Shown: piece after piece, positions 63,170-64,000 of the stretch
Layout: the number at the start of each line of letters is the position of its first letter
How positions within the stretch are numbered: position 1 is the first letter of the stretch
From: Gerris lacustris
Taxonomy: Eukaryota; Arthropoda; Insecta; Hemiptera; Gerridae
DNA length: 64,000 nucleotides
Reading direction: 5' to 3'
NCBI GenBank assembly: GCA_951217055.1
Contig: OX578281.1
Location: forward strand, 61,816,043-61,880,042
Notes under the pieces: generated by a model
Database searches by the model: none
Told to the model about the DNA's origin: nothing
What the model saw: the letters and a program-made list of their open reading frames with translations, nothing else
Translations under genes and position numbers: made by a program

Positions 63170-64000
63170 TTTAAAAAAAAATACGTGTGGCGTCCCAGGA
63201 CACCCGTTAGGAACGAAGTTCCTTACGCTTTTCATTAAATATACAAATTATAAATTCACACTACTAAGTTACGATGATTACAATGCTAACTACTTATAAA
63301 TGGCGGTGTTAGAAAAGAGACAAAATTAAAAGTAATTAACTGTTTGTACCTAGCGGAGTTAAGACAAAATTAAGAGAAAAACATTGTTTATATAATTGAA
63401 GCGAGTGCCTTGCAATAAATACTTATGAATTGAATATTGAAAAAAAAATTAATCATGATGAGTTGATATAGTTAATAAATTGGTAAGGCGTGAATCTCAC
63501 GTAAAAAGGGTTTCGTTGGTATTGTGAACACAAAATTAGTAAGGGGGAGGGGAGATAAGTTTTCATTTTTTTTTTGAAAAAATGGCGCGCAAAATTAAAT
63601 GTTAACATCAAGTGTTATACATTTTTGAAATCTACTATTCAATACCTTTCATTTGATTCCCCATTCAAAATTAAATTAAAAAAAAAAATCGGATAACATG
63701 AATTATCCGCCATCTTGGATTTCCAGAAATCAGAACAAATTGATAATCTTATTTTTTCTATGGCCCAGCAGACCACACATTTTGCATATTTTTCTATATT
63801 TTTAGTAATAGCGGAAATACGATTTTAGGGGGGGGACACGCAAAATTTCGATGTTTTTTGACAAAATGGCGCTGAAAATTAAGCACTACCCCTAAGTGGT
63901 ATATATATTTCTATTCTACTCTTCAATACCTTTTATTTGATACCCCACTAAAAATTTAAAAAAAATATTTTTTTTCGAGTGACATGAATTATCCGCCATT
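63170..64000 (-). repeat. Rep-D copy and a Rep-B-related repeat
   Basis: 63170-63480 is Rep-D, inverted (complement of AAAGCGTAAGGAACTTCG). 63580-63720 and 63850-64000 are two copies of a related block ('ctattcaatacctttcattt', 'gaattatccgccat'). Confidence 0.6.

Noticed and set aside
59946..64000. Search for earlier exons of gene D
   Set aside because: No frame matching exons 1-7 of the paralogues was seen; the stretch is repeats, so the exons are placed outside the window.

Overview
The window looks like nuclear DNA of an arthropod, most likely an insect. It is AT-rich, its genes are split by canonical introns of roughly 0.5 to 10 kb, and the introns are packed with Penelope-like, LINE, terminal-inverted-repeat and unclassified repeats. 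I cannot name the order or species from sequence alone.

The only host genes I can support are four tandem paralogues of one carboxyl/choline-esterase (CCE, alpha/beta-hydrolase) gene, all on the minus strand, so transcription runs from right to left. In transcription order: gene D (only its last three exons are inside, 57316-59945; it starts beyond the right edge), gene C (complete layout of ten exons, 38545-55922, interrupted by one in-frame TAG), gene B (complete, ten exons, 526 codons, 19756-37289), and gene A (first six exons, 2006-18369; its end lies beyond the left edge). Wherever they can be compared, intron positions and phases are the same in all copies, and most exon lengths are identical. 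The distances from stop codon to the next ATG are similar (1393, 1255 and 1386 bp). Together this shows tandem duplication of one intron-bearing unit.

The copies have diverged in ways that matter. A encodes a signal peptide while B and C do not. D ends in Arg-Asp-Glu-Leu, a likely ER-retrieval tail. C carries a premature UAG before the catalytic His, and its intron 5 appears to be a GC-AG intron. B and C are about 82% identical over exons 1-2 but only about 35% identical over exon 7.

Nearly everything else is repeat DNA. I use provisional family names: Rep-A (700-bp class, with TTTCTCATATAAAGAGAAAG hairpin ends and a tRNA-like B box), Rep-B (with the GGGTATCAAATGAAAGCTGC core), Rep-C (TTACCGAAGGTAACGGAAGC), Rep-D (AAGGAACTTCGTTCCT), Rep-E and Rep-F (CTCGGCTTCGCCTCG hairpins). 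Notable mobile elements are a Penelope-like retroelement with a GIY-YIG endonuclease end (2482-3914), a 2.9-kb element with 563-bp inverted termini and an unidentified protein (24964-27878), a PIF/Harbinger-like element nested in a Rep-A copy (40301-41753), a LINE 3' end (31480-31865), a TTAA-flanked piggyBac-like element (621-1674), several foldback/MITE elements, and two minisatellites in introns of gene A. Several foldbacks carry motifs resembling the cores of the small hammerhead ribozymes known from Penelope-like elements.
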